In this document: positions 54,918 through 64,000 of the stretch, piece by piece | How positions within the stretch are numbered: position 1 is the first letter of the stretch | Layout: each line of letters starts with the position of its first letter | Source: Rhodovulum imhoffii | GTDB taxonomy: Bacteria > Pseudomonadota > Alphaproteobacteria > Rhodobacterales > Rhodobacteraceae | NCBI RefSeq assembly: GCF_003046545.1 | Contig: NZ_QAAA01000007.1 | Location: forward strand, 62,001-126,000 | DNA length: 64,000 nt | Direction: 5' to 3' | Notes under the pieces: generated by a model | What the model was told of the DNA's origin: nothing | The model's input: the letters and a program-made list of their open reading frames with translations, nothing else | Database searches by the model: none | Translations under genes and position numbers: made by a program

Positions 54918-57418
54918 CCCCGCGCATCGCCTTTCGCATCGCCCGGCGGGAACTGCGCGGCGGCCTGCGGGGGTTTTACATCTTCCTCGCCTGCCTTGCA
55001 CTGGGGGTGGCGGCCATTGCCGCCGTCGGTTCCGTACGGGACAGCATCCAGACCGGCCTGAAACGCGAGGGTGCGGTCCTTCTGGGCGGGGATGCGGAGG
55101 TCACGCTCACCTATCGTTTCGCCACACTGTCGGAACGCGCGTGGATGGAAGCCACGGGAGAGGTTTCCGAGGTGGTGGATTTCCGCTCCATGATCACCGT
55201 GGGCCAGGACCGCGCCCTGACACAGATCAAAGCCGTGGACGGGGCCTACCCGCTTTACGGACGGGTGGGGCTGGACCCCGCGATGGCGCTGGAGGACGCG
55301 CTGTCCGGAAACGGCGCGGTGATGGAGCGCGTGCTGGCAGACCGGCTGGGCCTTCGCCCCGGCGACGCGTTCCGCCTTGGCACCGCAAGCTACACCCTGT
55401 CCGCCATCCTGACCCGCGAACCGGACGCCGCCGGGGGCGGGTTCGGCCTTGGCCCACGGCTGATCCTGCGGACAGAGGCACTGGAGGGCTCGGGCCTTTT
55501 GCAGCCCGGAACGCTTTTCGAAACGAAGTACCGCCTGGCAATTCCGGACGCAGACCTGCCCGCCCTTCAGGCCGAGGCCGAGACCGGCCTTGCCGGGGGC
55601 GGTCTGCGCTGGCGCGATGCCCGCAACGGCGCACCGGGCATGACCGTTTTCGTGGATCGCCTGGCGGCGTTCCTCGTGCTGGTCGGGCTGGCGGGCCTGG
55701 CCGTGGGGGGAGTGGGGGTCTCCGCCGCGGTACGCGCCTACCTGGAACGCAAGACGCAGGTCATCGCCACGCTCAAGACACTGGGGGCCGAAAGCGGGAC
55801 GATCCTGCTGGCCTACCTGATCCAGATCGGTGTTCTGGCGGGGCTGGGTATCGTGCTGGGGCTGGCTCTGGGGGCTGTGCTGCCGCTGACCCTTGGCCCG
55901 GCGATCACCGCCCGCCTGCCCGTCCCGGTGGAAATGGCCCTTCACCCCGCGCCCCTGATGGAAGCCGCCGCCTATGGCGTGCTGACGGCGCTTCTGTTCA
56001 CGCTCTGGCCCCTGGCCCGTACCGAGCGCATCCGCGCCGCCGCCCTGTTCCGCGAGGTTTCCGGAAAGGCAGGCGGCTGGCCGCGCCCGGCCTATGTCAT
56101 CGCCACGGGGGGGCTGGCCGTGGGCCTGGTGGGGCTGGCAGCCCTGTTCACCGGGGCCCCCCGGCTGGCGATCTGGGCTGCGGCGGGCATTGCCGGGGCG
56201 CTGGGCCTGCTGGCGCTGGCCGCGCTGGCCCTGCACCGGGGCGCGCGCTGGCTGGCACGGTGGCACGGCCTGCGGGGCCACCCGGTACTGCGGCTGGCAT
56301 TGGGCGCGGTCGGCGGGCCGGGGGGAGAAGTCACTTCCGTCGTACTTTCCCTGGGGCTGGGGCTGTCGGTCCTTGCCGCCGTCGGGCAGATTGACGCCAA
56401 CCTGCGCAGCGCCATCGCACAGGATATCCCCAAGCGAGCACCGTCCTATTTCGTGGTGGATATTCAGCCCGATCAGTTGCGCGGGTTCAAGGCGCGGGTT
56501 CAGAACGCCCCCGGCGTAACAAGACTGCAAACCGCGCCTATGCTGCGCGGCATCATCACCCGCATCAACGGCCAGCCCGCGCGCGCGGTGGCCGGCGACC
56601 ACTGGGTGCTGCGCGGCGATCGGGGCGTCACCTACTCCGCCCGCAAGCCCCCGGACGTGCGCGTAACCGAAGGCGTATGGTGGTCCGAAACCCATGACGG
56701 CCCCCCGGTGATGAGCTTTGCCGCCGAAGAGGCGCGCGAGCTTGGCCTGAAACTGGGCGATACGGTGGATGTGAATATTCTTGGCAGGGATATCACCGCA
56801 ACCGTCACCAGTTTCCGCGAGGTGGATTTCTCCACCGCCGGGATCGGGTTCGTGATGTCGATGAACCCCGGCGCGCTACAGGGGGCCCCTCACACGCATA
56901 TCGCCACGATATACGCCCAGCCCCAGGCGGAGGCCGCCCTGCTGCGCGACCTGGCCAATGCCTATCCAAACATCACCGCTATCCGGGTGCGCGATGCACT
57001 GGACCGGGTGGGAGAAGTGCTGGGCGGCCTCGCGGCGGCGATTTCCCTCGGGGCGGGAATCACGCTGGCGGCAGGGGCGATGGTGCTGATCGGGGCTGCC
57101 GCGGCAGGCGAACGCGCGCGCCTTTATGAAGCGGCGGTGCTGAAAACCGTTGGCGCGGTGCGCCCGCAGGTGCTGGCCTCTTTCGCGCTGCGCTCGGCCC
57201 TGATGGGGGCGGCGGCGGGGGGCGTCGCGCTACTGGCCGGGGGGGGCGCCGGGTGGGCGGTGATGACCTTCGTGATGGAGGGCAGCTTTACCTTCCACCC
57301 CGGTTCTGCGGTCCTGATCGTGGGGGGCGGAGCTCTCGCAACCCTGCTGGCCGGGCTTGGCTTTGCGTGGCGGCCTCTGGCCGCGCGGCCCGCAACGGTG
57401 CTCCGCGCACAGAGTTAG
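54914..57418 (+). CDS. FtsX-like ABC permease (YbbP-like)
   Basis: The 834-aa permease has an N-terminal helix (about residues 19-40), a large periplasmic domain, and two blocks of membrane helices (from about 235, 315-480, then 715-825), i.e. a duplicated FtsX architecture as in YbbP. ATGA overlap with the ATPase sets the start. Probable partner of the 54228 ATPase; cargo unknown, a lipid or envelope role is inferred. Confidence 0.9.
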   Translation: MTPRIAFRIARRELRGGLRGFYIFLACLALGVAAIAAVGSVRDSIQTGLKREGAVLLGGDAEVTLTYRFATLSERAWMEATGEVSEVVDFRSMITVGQDRALTQIKAVDGAYPLYGRVGLDPAMALEDALSGNGAVMERVLADRLGLRPGDAFRLGTASYTLSAILTREPDAAGGGFGLGPRLILRTEALEGSGLLQPGTLFETKYRLAIPDADLPALQAEAETGLAGGGLRWRDARNGAPGMTVFVDRLAAFLVLVGLAGLAVGGVGVSAAVRAYLERKTQVIATLKTLGAESGTILLAYLIQIGVLAGLGIVLGLALGAVLPLTLGPAITARLPVPVEMALHPAPLMEAAAYGVLTALLFTLWPLARTERIRAAALFREVSGKAGGWPRPAYVIATGGLAVGLVGLAALFTGAPRLAIWAAAGIAGALGLLALAALALHRGARWLARWHGLRGHPVLRLALGAVGGPGGEVTSVVLSLGLGLSVLAAVGQIDANLRSAIAQDIPKRAPSYFVVDIQPDQLRGFKARVQNAPGVTRLQTAPMLRGIITRINGQPARAVAGDHWVLRGDRGVTYSARKPPDVRVTEGVWWSETHDGPPVMSFAAEEARELGLKLGDTVDVNILGRDITATVTSFREVDFSTAGIGFVMSMNPGALQGAPHTHIATIYAQPQAEAALLRDLANAYPNITAIRVRDALDRVGEVLGGLAAAISLGAGITLAAGAMVLIGAAAAGERARLYEAAVLKTVGAVRPQVLASFALRSALMGAAAGGVALLAGGGAGWAVMTFVMEGSFTFHPGSAVLIVGGGALATLLAGLGFAWRPLAARPATVLRAQS

Positions 57419-57730
57419 AACCGCCGCGAACGGGCCCGATTCCCCCATCGGGCGGCTATCAAACGGCCGGGGCAGCGGGGATGCCGGCAGACGGCGTCAG
57501 GCAGGCCTGTCGATACGCAAGCCTTTGGCACGCGCAGATGGCGGGCAATGGCACCGGGTTGCCCGTGCTTTCCTTCCCCCCTCTGTGACTTCTGGACCGG
57601 ATGGGGCGCAAAGTACGATCCTGCACCCGATGATCTGCTGTTTTCCGGCAGGATGCCACATTGCACCGGGGAGATTGGGGATGTCTGTGCGAAACGGCGG
57701 GCTAGATCGATAAAAAACCGGGGCGGTACG
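57419..57730. other. 312-nt gap between two ABC gene clusters
   Basis: No gene is supported. A 7-bp stem (57434-57440 with 57447-57453) follows the upstream stop but has no T run. The 3' part, ending GATAAAAAACCGGGGCGG, should hold the promoter and ribosome site for the next cluster; no clear -35 was found. Confidence 0.45.
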
Positions 57731-58384
57731 ATGCTTGAACTGTGCGATATCGAAAAATCCTATATCGGCGGGACCGGTCGGGTGCCGGTCCTGCGCGGGG
57801 TCTCCCTGCGGGTGGGACCGGGTGAAACCGTCGCGCTGACAGGAGAATCCGGCTCCGGCAAGAGCACCCTGTTGCACCTTTGCGCGGGGCTGGACCTGCC
57901 CGACGCGGGGGCGTTGTGTCTACAGGGGCGTGACATCTCCCAAACCGATGATAGCACCCGCGCCCGCCTGCGCCGGGGAACCGTGGGGCTGGTGTTTCAA
58001 CAGTTCAACCTGATCCCGTCGCTGGATGTGGCCGCGAATCTTGCCTTTCAGGCCCGCCTGGCCGGGCGGCACGATCCGGCCTGGCAGGCCACGCTTGCGG
58101 TGCGGCTGGGGCTGGACGGGTTGCTGGACCGCTACCCGGAACAACTGTCAGGCGGGCAGCAGCAGCGCGTTGCCATCGGGCGCACCCTGGCCGCAAAGCC
58201 CGCACTGATTCTTGCCGACGAGCCGACCGGCAACCTCGATGAGGAAACCGGCGACGCGGTGCTGGAACTGATGCTGGCCCTTGTCGCGGAAACCGGGGCC
58301 GGGCTGTTGATGGTCACCCACTCGCCGCGCCTCGCGGCGCGGCTGGGGCGGCGGGCGCACCTCAAGGGCGGGAGGCTTGACTGA
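57731..58384 (+). CDS. ABC transporter ATP-binding protein (LolD/MacB/AttE-like)
   Basis: The 217-aa ATPase has Walker [12 protein letters not shown] (about residues 37-47), signature [13 protein letters not shown], and Walker [15 protein letters not shown]. It starts the attE/attF-G/attH-like cluster: the permease ATG shares its stop (TGATG). It is paralogous to the ATPase 3.5 kb upstream. Confidence 0.9.
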   Translation: MLELCDIEKSYIGGTGRVPVLRGVSLRVGPGETVALTGESGSGKSTLLHLCAGLDLPDAGALCLQGRDISQTDDSTRARLRRGTVGLVFQQFNLIPSLDVAANLAFQARLAGRHDPAWQATLAVRLGLDGLLDRYPEQLSGGQQQRVAIGRTLAAKPALILADEPTGNLDEETGDAVLELMLALVAETGAGLLMVTHSPRLAARLGRRAHLKGGRLD

Positions 58385-60795
58385 TGCGCCGCACCGCGCT
58401 CTCCGCACTGCTCTCACACTGGCGGCGGCATCCACTGCAACTGGTCAGCGTGCTTTTGGGCCTGGCGCTGGCCACGGCGCTCTGGTCCGGGGTGCAGGCG
58501 ATCAACACCGAGGCCCGCGCCAGCTACGCCCGCGCCGCCGGGATCCTGGCACAAGACCGGCTGGAGCGGCTCCAGCCTGCCGATGGTCAGCGATTCCCGC
58601 AGGAGGTTTACGTCAGCCTCCGCCGCGCCGGGTGGGCGGTGACACCAGTGGTCGAGGGGCGGGTTTTTCACGACGGGCACGGCGTGATCGTTCTGGGGGT
58701 GGACCCGCTGACCGCACCACGCGGCGCCATGCCCGGGGCGGTGCGCGCCGGAGGCGATTTCGCCACCTTCCTTGGCCCGCCGGGGCTGGGCTATGCCGCT
58801 CCCCGCACCATCGCGGAAATGGAGGGGGCAGAGGGCCTGCCGCCCCTGAGCCCGGCCCCGGATATGGTGCCCGGCGTGGTGATGATGGATGTCGGCGTTG
58901 CCCAGCGCCTGCTGCGTGCCGAAGGGCAGATGGATCGCCTTCTGCTTTCACCCGATCAGCCCAAAGGCCACGCACCGCTGGAAACCGTCGCCCCGGAACT
59001 TGAACGCCACCCCCCGCAGGCCGAGGTGGACGCGGCGCAGCTTTCAGGCAGTTTTCACCTGAACCTGACGGCCTTCGGATTCCTGTCTTTCGCGGTAGGG
59101 CTGTTCATCGTGCACTCGGCCATCGGGCTGGCCTTCGAACAGCGCCGCCCTCTGTTTAGAACCCTTCGCGCCCTGGGGTTGCCGGTGAAAACACTTGTCG
59201 GCCTGCTGGCGGCAGAGGTCGTTCTGCTGGCGCTGCTGGCCGGACTGGCCGGGGTCGGGCTGGGCTATGCCATCGCGGCGGTGCTGTTGCCCGACGTTGC
59301 GGCCAGCCTGCGCGGGCTTTATGGCGCGGTGGTGCCGGGCAGCCTGACGCTGCGGCCGGAATGGTGGCTGGGCGGGCTGGCCATGGCGCTGGCGGGGGCG
59401 CTGGGGGCGGCGGGCCAAAGCCTGTGGCGGTTGTGGCGGTTGCCTCTGCTGGCCCCGGCACAGCCGCGGGCCTGGGCGCGGGCCTCGGCGCGGGGGCTGG
59501 CACGGCAGGGGGCGCTGGCGATCCTCCTGGCGCTGGGGGCGCTGGCGGCGGGCCTGTGGGGGCGGGGCATCGTGGCGGGGTTCGTCCTGCTGGGGGCGAT
59601 GCTGCTGGCCGCCGCGCTGGCACTGCCGGGGGTGCTTGCGCTGCTGCTGGCCGGGGCGGAACGGGTCAGCCGCCGCGTGCTGACGCACTGGTTCTGGGCC
59701 GACACGCGCCAGCAATTGCCGGGGCTTTCACTGGCGCTGATGGCGCTGTTGCTGGCGCTTTCCGCCAATATCGGCGTGGGCACGATGGTCTCCAGTTTTC
59801 GCCTGACCTTCACCGGCTGGCTGGATCAGCGGCTGGCCTCGGAGTTCTACGCCACGGCCCGTACCCGGGAGGAAGCCCGCGCGCTGCACGACTGGCTGCT
59901 TCCCCGCAGCGACGCGGTGCTGCCGATCTGGCATATCGAGGGGCCGGTGCTGGGCCAGCGGGTGGAGATCTACGGCGTCGCCGACCACCGCACCTATCCC
60001 GACCACTGGCCCATCCTGACCGGGGAGCCGGACCTGTGGCAAAGCCTGGCCAAGGGGCAAGGTGCCCTGATCAACGAACAGATGTGGCGGCGCGGCGCAG
60101 TGAAGCTGGGCGACCGGCTCACCCTGCCCGGCGGGGCCGGGCGGCGCATCGTCGGGGTCTATTCCGATTACGGCAACCCGCGCGGCCAGGTCATCATCGG
60201 CGTCGATGACCTTGTGGCCCTTTACCCGGAGGTGGACCGCCGGCGGTTCGCCGTACGAATCGACCCGGCCCGCCTGTCCGCCCTGCGCAAGGATCTGATA
60301 CGGGAGTTCGGTCTGCCCGAGGACAACATGATCGACCAGGCCCGCGTGAAGGAAATCTCCCTGAAGGTTTTTGAGCGCACTTTCGCAGTCACCGCCGCCC
60401 TGAACGTGCTGACGATGGGGGTGGCCGGGTTCGCGATGTTCACCAGCCTGCTGACGCTGTCCACCCTGCGGTTGCCACAGCTTGCCCCGGTCTGGGCACT
60501 GGGTCTGACACGTCGGCGGCTGGCCTGGCTGGAGCTTTTGCGCGCAGCACTTCTGGCAGTACTGACCATGGCGGTGGCGCTGCCGGTGGGGGTGCTGCTG
60601 GCCTGGGTGCTGTTGACGGTAATCAACGTGGCCGCCTTTGGCTGGCGACTGCCGATGTTCCTGTTCCCCGGAGACTGGCTGTGGCTGAGCGGGCTGGCGT
60701 TGCTGGCCGGGGCGCTGGCAGCGGCCTGGCCCGCATGGCGGCTGGCGCGGATCGCCCCTTCGGGGCTTTTGAAGGTGTTTGCCGATGAACGTTAA
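58384..60795 (+). CDS. FtsX-like ABC permease of AttH-linked system
   Basis: The 803-aa permease has an N-terminal helix, a periplasmic domain, then membrane segments from about residues 225-460 and a second FtsX block near the C-terminus ([30 protein letters not shown] and following). Its 3' end overlaps the AttH-like gene by 11 nt. Length and fold resemble fused AttF/AttG-type permeases. Confidence 0.88.
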   Translation: MRRTALSALLSHWRRHPLQLVSVLLGLALATALWSGVQAINTEARASYARAAGILAQDRLERLQPADGQRFPQEVYVSLRRAGWAVTPVVEGRVFHDGHGVIVLGVDPLTAPRGAMPGAVRAGGDFATFLGPPGLGYAAPRTIAEMEGAEGLPPLSPAPDMVPGVVMMDVGVAQRLLRAEGQMDRLLLSPDQPKGHAPLETVAPELERHPPQAEVDAAQLSGSFHLNLTAFGFLSFAVGLFIVHSAIGLAFEQRRPLFRTLRALGLPVKTLVGLLAAEVVLLALLAGLAGVGLGYAIAAVLLPDVAASLRGLYGAVVPGSLTLRPEWWLGGLAMALAGALGAAGQSLWRLWRLPLLAPAQPRAWARASARGLARQGALAILLALGALAAGLWGRGIVAGFVLLGAMLLAAALALPGVLALLLAGAERVSRRVLTHWFWADTRQQLPGLSLALMALLLALSANIGVGTMVSSFRLTFTGWLDQRLASEFYATARTREEARALHDWLLPRSDAVLPIWHIEGPVLGQRVEIYGVADHRTYPDHWPILTGEPDLWQSLAKGQGALINEQMWRRGAVKLGDRLTLPGGAGRRIVGVYSDYGNPRGQVIIGVDDLVALYPEVDRRRFAVRIDPARLSALRKDLIREFGLPEDNMIDQARVKEISLKVFERTFAVTAALNVLTMGVAGFAMFTSLLTLSTLRLPQLAPVWALGLTRRRLAWLELLRAALLAVLTMAVALPVGVLLAWVLLTVINVAAFGWRLPMFLFPGDWLWLSGLALLAGALAAAWPAWRLARIAPSGLLKVFADER

Positions 60796-61825
60796 GACGC
60801 TGTTGCTGTGTCTGATACCCCTGCCCGCGCTGGCGCAGGGGTTTGCCGGGCTGGGACAACCGGCGGAAGGTTATGCCGTACCCGCACCTGGTATGGCGCT
60901 GGAGTTTCCACGCGATCACGGCGCACACCCGCAATACCGCGTCGAGTGGTGGTATGTCACCGCCAACCTGAACGGCCCCGACGGAACTGAATATGGCGTA
61001 CAGTGGACGCTTTTCCGCACTGCGCTGGCCCCACAAACCCGACCCGGCTGGGACGACCCGCAAGTCTGGATGGGCCATGCCGGGCTGACCACGCCCAGCC
61101 GCCATTTCACAGCCCAGCGACTGGGGCGTGGCGGAATCGGGCAGGCGGGCGTGGAAGCCCTGCCGTTCCGCGCGTGGATCGACGACTGGCACATGACCGG
61201 TACGGAGGCGGGCATCTCGACGCTGAACCTGTGGGCCTCGGGGCCCGAATTTTCCTATGACCTGGCCTTGCGGGCGGATGGACCGCAGGTTTTGCAGGGG
61301 GATCGCGGGTATTCCGTCAAATCCGCCAGCGGGCAGGCCAGTTACTACTATTCCCAACCCTTCTACCGTGCGGAGGGCACCCTGAACCTGGCCGACGGCC
61401 CGGTGCCCGTCACCGGGCAGGCGTGGCTGGATCGTGAATGGTCCAGCCAGCCTCTGGGAACGGACCAGACCGGGTGGGACTGGTTGTCGCTCCATTTCGA
61501 TACCGGCGAGAAACTGATGGCCTTCCAGTTGCGCAGCGCCGCAGGGCCTTATACCTCAGGCACCTGGATCGGTCCTGACGGCAGTGCCGCCCCCTTCCGG
61601 GACGGTCTGCTGCGTCTGACACCGCTGGAGACCGCGGCGGTCGCAGGCCGCAAGCTGCCCGTACGTTGGCGCGCAGAATTGCCCGGCCGGGGGCTGGATG
61701 TGGAAATAACCGCGCTAAACGCGCAAAGCTGGATGAACACCCTGTTTCCCTATTGGGAAGGCCCGGTGCAGATCTCGGGCAGCCACGGCGGACGGGGTTA
61801 CCTGGAGATGACAGGATATGAGTGA
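60785..61825 (+). CDS. AttH-like secreted lipocalin/CrtC-fold protein
   Basis: The 346-aa precursor has a signal peptide (about residues 1-19, ending LALA-like PALA before QGF). The mature part is a CrtC/AttH hydratase-like fold: HPQYRVEWWYVTANLNGPDG (about residues 46-65), YYYSQPFYRAEG and WLDREWSSQPLG. It belongs to the AttH family, distantly related to carotenoid hydratase CrtC; here it is tied to the ABC system, not to carotenoids. The ATG at 60785 overlaps the permease stop. Confidence 0.88.
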   Translation: MNVKTLLLCLIPLPALAQGFAGLGQPAEGYAVPAPGMALEFPRDHGAHPQYRVEWWYVTANLNGPDGTEYGVQWTLFRTALAPQTRPGWDDPQVWMGHAGLTTPSRHFTAQRLGRGGIGQAGVEALPFRAWIDDWHMTGTEAGISTLNLWASGPEFSYDLALRADGPQVLQGDRGYSVKSASGQASYYYSQPFYRAEGTLNLADGPVPVTGQAWLDREWSSQPLGTDQTGWDWLSLHFDTGEKLMAFQLRSAAGPYTSGTWIGPDGSAAPFRDGLLRLTPLETAAVAGRKLPVRWRAELPGRGLDVEITALNAQSWMNTLFPYWEGPVQISGSHGGRGYLEMTGYE

Positions 61826-62375
61826 CCCTTTCTCGACGCTGGACGGCACGCTGGACCAGGTCTGGTGGCGGCTGGAACGCGGCGTGGCCGAAAAGCGCGC
61901 CGCCGCGCGCCACCCGGTTCTGGCCACTGTCGGCGCGCAAGGGGCCGAAGCCCGCATCGTCGTTTTGCGCCGGGCACGCCGGACACTGGACCGGGTGGAG
62001 GTCCACTCCGACCTGCGCGCGGCAAAGGTGGAAGAACTGCGCACCAATCCACGCGGCAGTCTGGTGATCTGGGAAGCCCGCGCCAAGCTGCAAATCCGCC
62101 TGCGGGTGGATTTCCGCGTCATGGAGGGCGAAGAGATCGGGGGGTACTGGCAAGCCATCCCCGACCCGGCCCGCAGCCTCTATGGTGGAGACCCCGCCCC
62201 GGGCGCGACGATCCGCGGCCCCGGTTGCCACACCCCCGGCCCAGATGACAGCGCCTATTGCGTATTGCGCGGAACGGTGGTCGAGATCGAAACGCTTCAA
62301 CTGGGCCTGCCTCATCACCGCCGGGCCCTGTTTTGCGCCACAGATGGCTGGAAGGGTGTGTGGCAGGCGCCTTGA
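61818..62375 (+). CDS. Pyridoxamine 5'-phosphate oxidase-like FMN-binding protein
   Basis: The 185-aa split-barrel protein has HPVLATVGAQGAEARIVVLRRA (about residues 31-52), VHSDLRAAKVEELRTNPRGSLVIW and a C-terminal LGLPHHRRALFCATDGWKGVWQAP as in the Alr4036/PNPOx-like group. True pyridoxal synthesis is not implied. It overlaps the AttH-like gene by 8 nt. Confidence 0.85.
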   Translation: MSDPFSTLDGTLDQVWWRLERGVAEKRAAARHPVLATVGAQGAEARIVVLRRARRTLDRVEVHSDLRAAKVEELRTNPRGSLVIWEARAKLQIRLRVDFRVMEGEEIGGYWQAIPDPARSLYGGDPAPGATIRGPGCHTPGPDDSAYCVLRGTVVEIETLQLGLPHHRRALFCATDGWKGVWQAP

Positions 62376-62429
62376 CGCAACGCCGGGGCTGTCAGGACAA
62401 CGCAAGGACGGCTATAGGATAGGCCGGAT

Positions 62430-63554
62430 ATGGCGCAAGAAACGGCACCCATAGGCCTCGTTGGCCCCAAACGCCTTGTCCTGATCGGCGGCGGGCATGC
62501 GCACGCCCTGGTCTTGCGGGACTGGACGCCCCTGCCGGGGGTGTCGCTTACGCTTCTCAACCCCGCGCCCAGCGCACCTTATTCCGGCATGTTGCCGGGG
62601 CTGATCGCCGGGCATTACGCCCGCACCGCACTGGAGATCGACCTCGCCGGCCTGGCCCGCCGCACAGGCGCGCGCCTGGTGGAGGGGCGCGCCGAAGGGA
62701 TCGACCGTGTCGCGCGCGTGATCCATGTCGCCGGGCAGGAGATCCCCTATGACGTGGCCTCTGTGGATATCGGCATCACAACCGGCCTGCCCCTGCCCGG
62801 CTTTGAAGCCCACGGCGTGGCCGCCAAACCGCTGGACACCTTCGTGTCGGCCTGGGAAAAATTCACCGCCCATACGGCCGCTGGACTCATGGCGCCGGAG
62901 GTGGCGGTGATTGGCGCGGGCGTGGCCGGGGTGGAACTGGCACTGGCGGCGGATTTCCGTCTGCGTACCTATGGGCTGACCCCCCGCATCGCACTTCTGG
63001 AGGCCGCGACCCCCCTGCGCGACGCCCCCGACCCGGTCCGGCGCGCGCTGCTGGCGGAACTGTCGCGCCGGGACATCGCCCTCTATCCCGCGGCACAAAC
63101 CGTCACGCCCGACGGGGTGGCGGTTGACGGTCACGCCATGATCCCCGCAGGGTTCGTTCTGGGGGTCGGCGGGGCACGGCCCCAGGGCTGGCTGAGGCAA
63201 ACCGGGCTGCACCTGACCGACGGCTTCATAACGGTGGGGGCACAATTGCAATCCAGCGATCCTGCCATATTCGCCGCCGGGGATTGTGCACATCTCTCCC
63301 ATGCCCCCCGGCCCAAGGCGGGTGTCTATGCCGTGCGGGCCGCACCGGTTCTGCGCCACAACCTGCGCGCCGCCCTGTCCGGGGAACCTCTGCACCCCTA
63401 TCGGCCACAGACAGACTACCTGAAGCTCATCTCGCTGGGGGATCGGCGCGCCCTCGCGGTACGCGGGCGGCTGTGGGCGCGGGGGGCCCTGATGTGGCAG
63501 TGGAAAGACCGGATTGACCGTAGCTTCATGGCCGGGTTCAGCGCGCGGGCATAA
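62430..63554 (+). CDS. FAD-dependent oxidoreductase, SelD N-terminal domain homologue without SelD
   Basis: The 374-aa protein is a two-dinucleotide-fold pyridine nucleotide-type oxidoreductase: LVLIGGGHAHALVLRDW (about residues 16-32), APYSGMLPGLIAGHY, VAVIGAGVAGVELALA (about residues 154-169) and AAGDCAHLSHAPRPKAGVYAVR (about residues 281-302). This sequence is the N-terminal half of the NDH-SelD fusion (selenide, water dikinase) of many Rhodobacterales, but the protein ends right after KDRIDRSFMAGF, where the SelD domain would begin. The next gene is convergent mnmH, a selenium user. Redox partner unknown. Confidence 0.88.
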   Translation: MAQETAPIGLVGPKRLVLIGGGHAHALVLRDWTPLPGVSLTLLNPAPSAPYSGMLPGLIAGHYARTALEIDLAGLARRTGARLVEGRAEGIDRVARVIHVAGQEIPYDVASVDIGITTGLPLPGFEAHGVAAKPLDTFVSAWEKFTAHTAAGLMAPEVAVIGAGVAGVELALAADFRLRTYGLTPRIALLEAATPLRDAPDPVRRALLAELSRRDIALYPAAQTVTPDGVAVDGHAMIPAGFVLGVGGARPQGWLRQTGLHLTDGFITVGAQLQSSDPAIFAAGDCAHLSHAPRPKAGVYAVRAAPVLRHNLRAALSGEPLHPYRPQTDYLKLISLGDRRALAVRGRLWARGALMWQWKDRIDRSFMAGFSARA

Positions 63555-64000
63555 GCACCAGGGAGTCCACCGCACCGGCAATGCGGGATGCCGCGGCACG
63601 CAGGGCCGTCGGGCCGAGACTGTCAAGCGACAGGATCACATGCGGCAAATCCGAAAAGCGCGCGCGCTGGCGTTCATAGCGCGGATCGTAATGGGCTTTC
63701 ATCAACGATGCGGCAAGCGGTTCGAATGCGCGGTCCCTGGCCATTTTCCGCCACGCTTCGATGCGCTCCCGCGGGTGCAGGCGGGCAAGCGCATCGAGCG
63801 TCGCCAGAAGACGCGCCGGGTCATCGGTCACATCGCTGTAACGGCGGGTAAGGTATCGGGCACGCTCCGCCAGGGGAACGCACAGTTCGATCCGGGGGGC
63901 GGCTTTCATTGCCGCCCAAAGGCCGGGGGGCAGGATCAGGTCGCCGATCTTGCTCGATTCCGCCTCCACCACCACCGGGCGGGTCGGGTCCAGTGCCGCG
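63538..64000 (-). CDS. mnmH: tRNA 2-selenouridine synthase (C-terminal part; start outside window)
   Basis: MnmH (SelU) converts 2-thiouridine at the tRNA wobble position to 2-selenouridine by way of a geranylated intermediate, using selenophosphate. The frame reads through base 64000 and shows VVVEAESSKIGDLILPPGLW, the P-loop domain core after the rhodanese part, then LAERARYLTRRYSD. The N-terminal rhodanese and Walker A are outside the window. It overlaps the convergent oxidoreductase by 17 nt. Confidence 0.88.
   Translation of the reverse strand, partial: AALDPTRPVVVEAESSKIGDLILPPGLWAAMKAAPRIELCVPLAERARYLTRRYSDVTDDPARLLATLDALARLHPRERIEAWRKMARDRAFEPLAASLMKAHYDPRYERQRARFSDLPHVILSLDSLGPTALRAAASRIAGAVDSLVLMPAR

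Noticed and set aside
54644-56695. 683-codon frame antisense to the YbbP-like permease
   Set aside because: Low-complexity Gln/Arg/Gly-rich translation; antisense artefact of GC-rich third positions.
57434-57453. Terminator after the YbbP-like permease
   Set aside because: The 7-bp stem has no T run, so it is mentioned only as part of the gap.

Overview
The window is high-GC alphaproteobacterial DNA of the Rhodobacterales (Rhodobacter/Roseobacter/Rhodovulum group). About 33.8 kb of it is the right-hand part of a purple-bacterial photosynthesis gene cluster (PGC). The assignment rests on the PGC order, a spheroidene-type carotenoid set including crtA, the puf and puh genes, PpsR-type operators (TGT-N12-ACA), and typical Rhodobacterales housekeeping neighbours. 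The reaction-centre cytochrome PufC has only three haem motifs and a cysteine where a Met ligand is expected. This matches, from memory, the unusual triheme subunit of Rhodovulum sulfidophilum. The O2-dependent ring cyclase AcsF is encoded; bchE, bchF, bchN, bchB, bchG, bchP, hemA, puc and ppsR are not in the window.

Layout. 1-10.7 kb (+): bchH (5' end cut off), bchL, bchM, lhaA, puhA, puhB, puhC, a small conserved gene, acsF, puhE, then cytochrome c2, closed by a strong terminator. 10.7-23.7 kb (-): crtE, crtF, bchC, bchX, a 37-codon coupled ORF, bchY, bchZ, pufQ, pufB, pufA, pufL, pufM, pufC, a terminator, then dxs. 23.8-26.3 kb (+): crtD and crtC, overlapping. 26.3-29.4 kb (-): crtI, crtB, tspO. 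29.5-33.8 kb (+): crtA, bchI, bchD, bchO. PpsR-type site pairs lie at the bchC promoter, between crtE and crtD, and between crtI and crtA.

Right of the PGC: a secreted SH3-domain protein and a UDP-glucuronate epimerase; membrane-anchored cytochrome c; pheA; an SRPBCC protein; a CpdB-type nucleotidase; the SRP RNA; dnaX, a YbaB-family gene and recR; moaE, moaD, pgsA, uvrC; an SDR enzyme, a Ca/Na antiporter, a zinc-ribbon miniprotein and an S49 peptidase; a glycosyltransferase; hemE and hemC (divergent); a GDSL esterase facing a YbbA/YbbP-type ABC system with overlapping start codons; an AttH-type ABC cluster; an FMN-barrel protein; a SelD-like oxidoreductase domain without SelD; and the end of mnmH.

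How it fits together: Dxs and the hem genes feed isoprenoid and tetrapyrrole precursors. BchI/D/H, BchM, AcsF, BchL and BchX/Y/Z plus BchC make bacteriochlorophyll. The crt genes make spheroidene/spheroidenone. LhaA, PuhB, PuhC, PuhE and PufQ assist assembly of LH1 (PufB/A) and the reaction centre (PufL/M/C, PuhA). Cytochrome c2 and the membrane cytochrome are plausible electron donors to PufC. Many genes overlap by 1-11 nt, so translational coupling is pervasive. No tRNA, rRNA, CRISPR, IS or prophage was seen.
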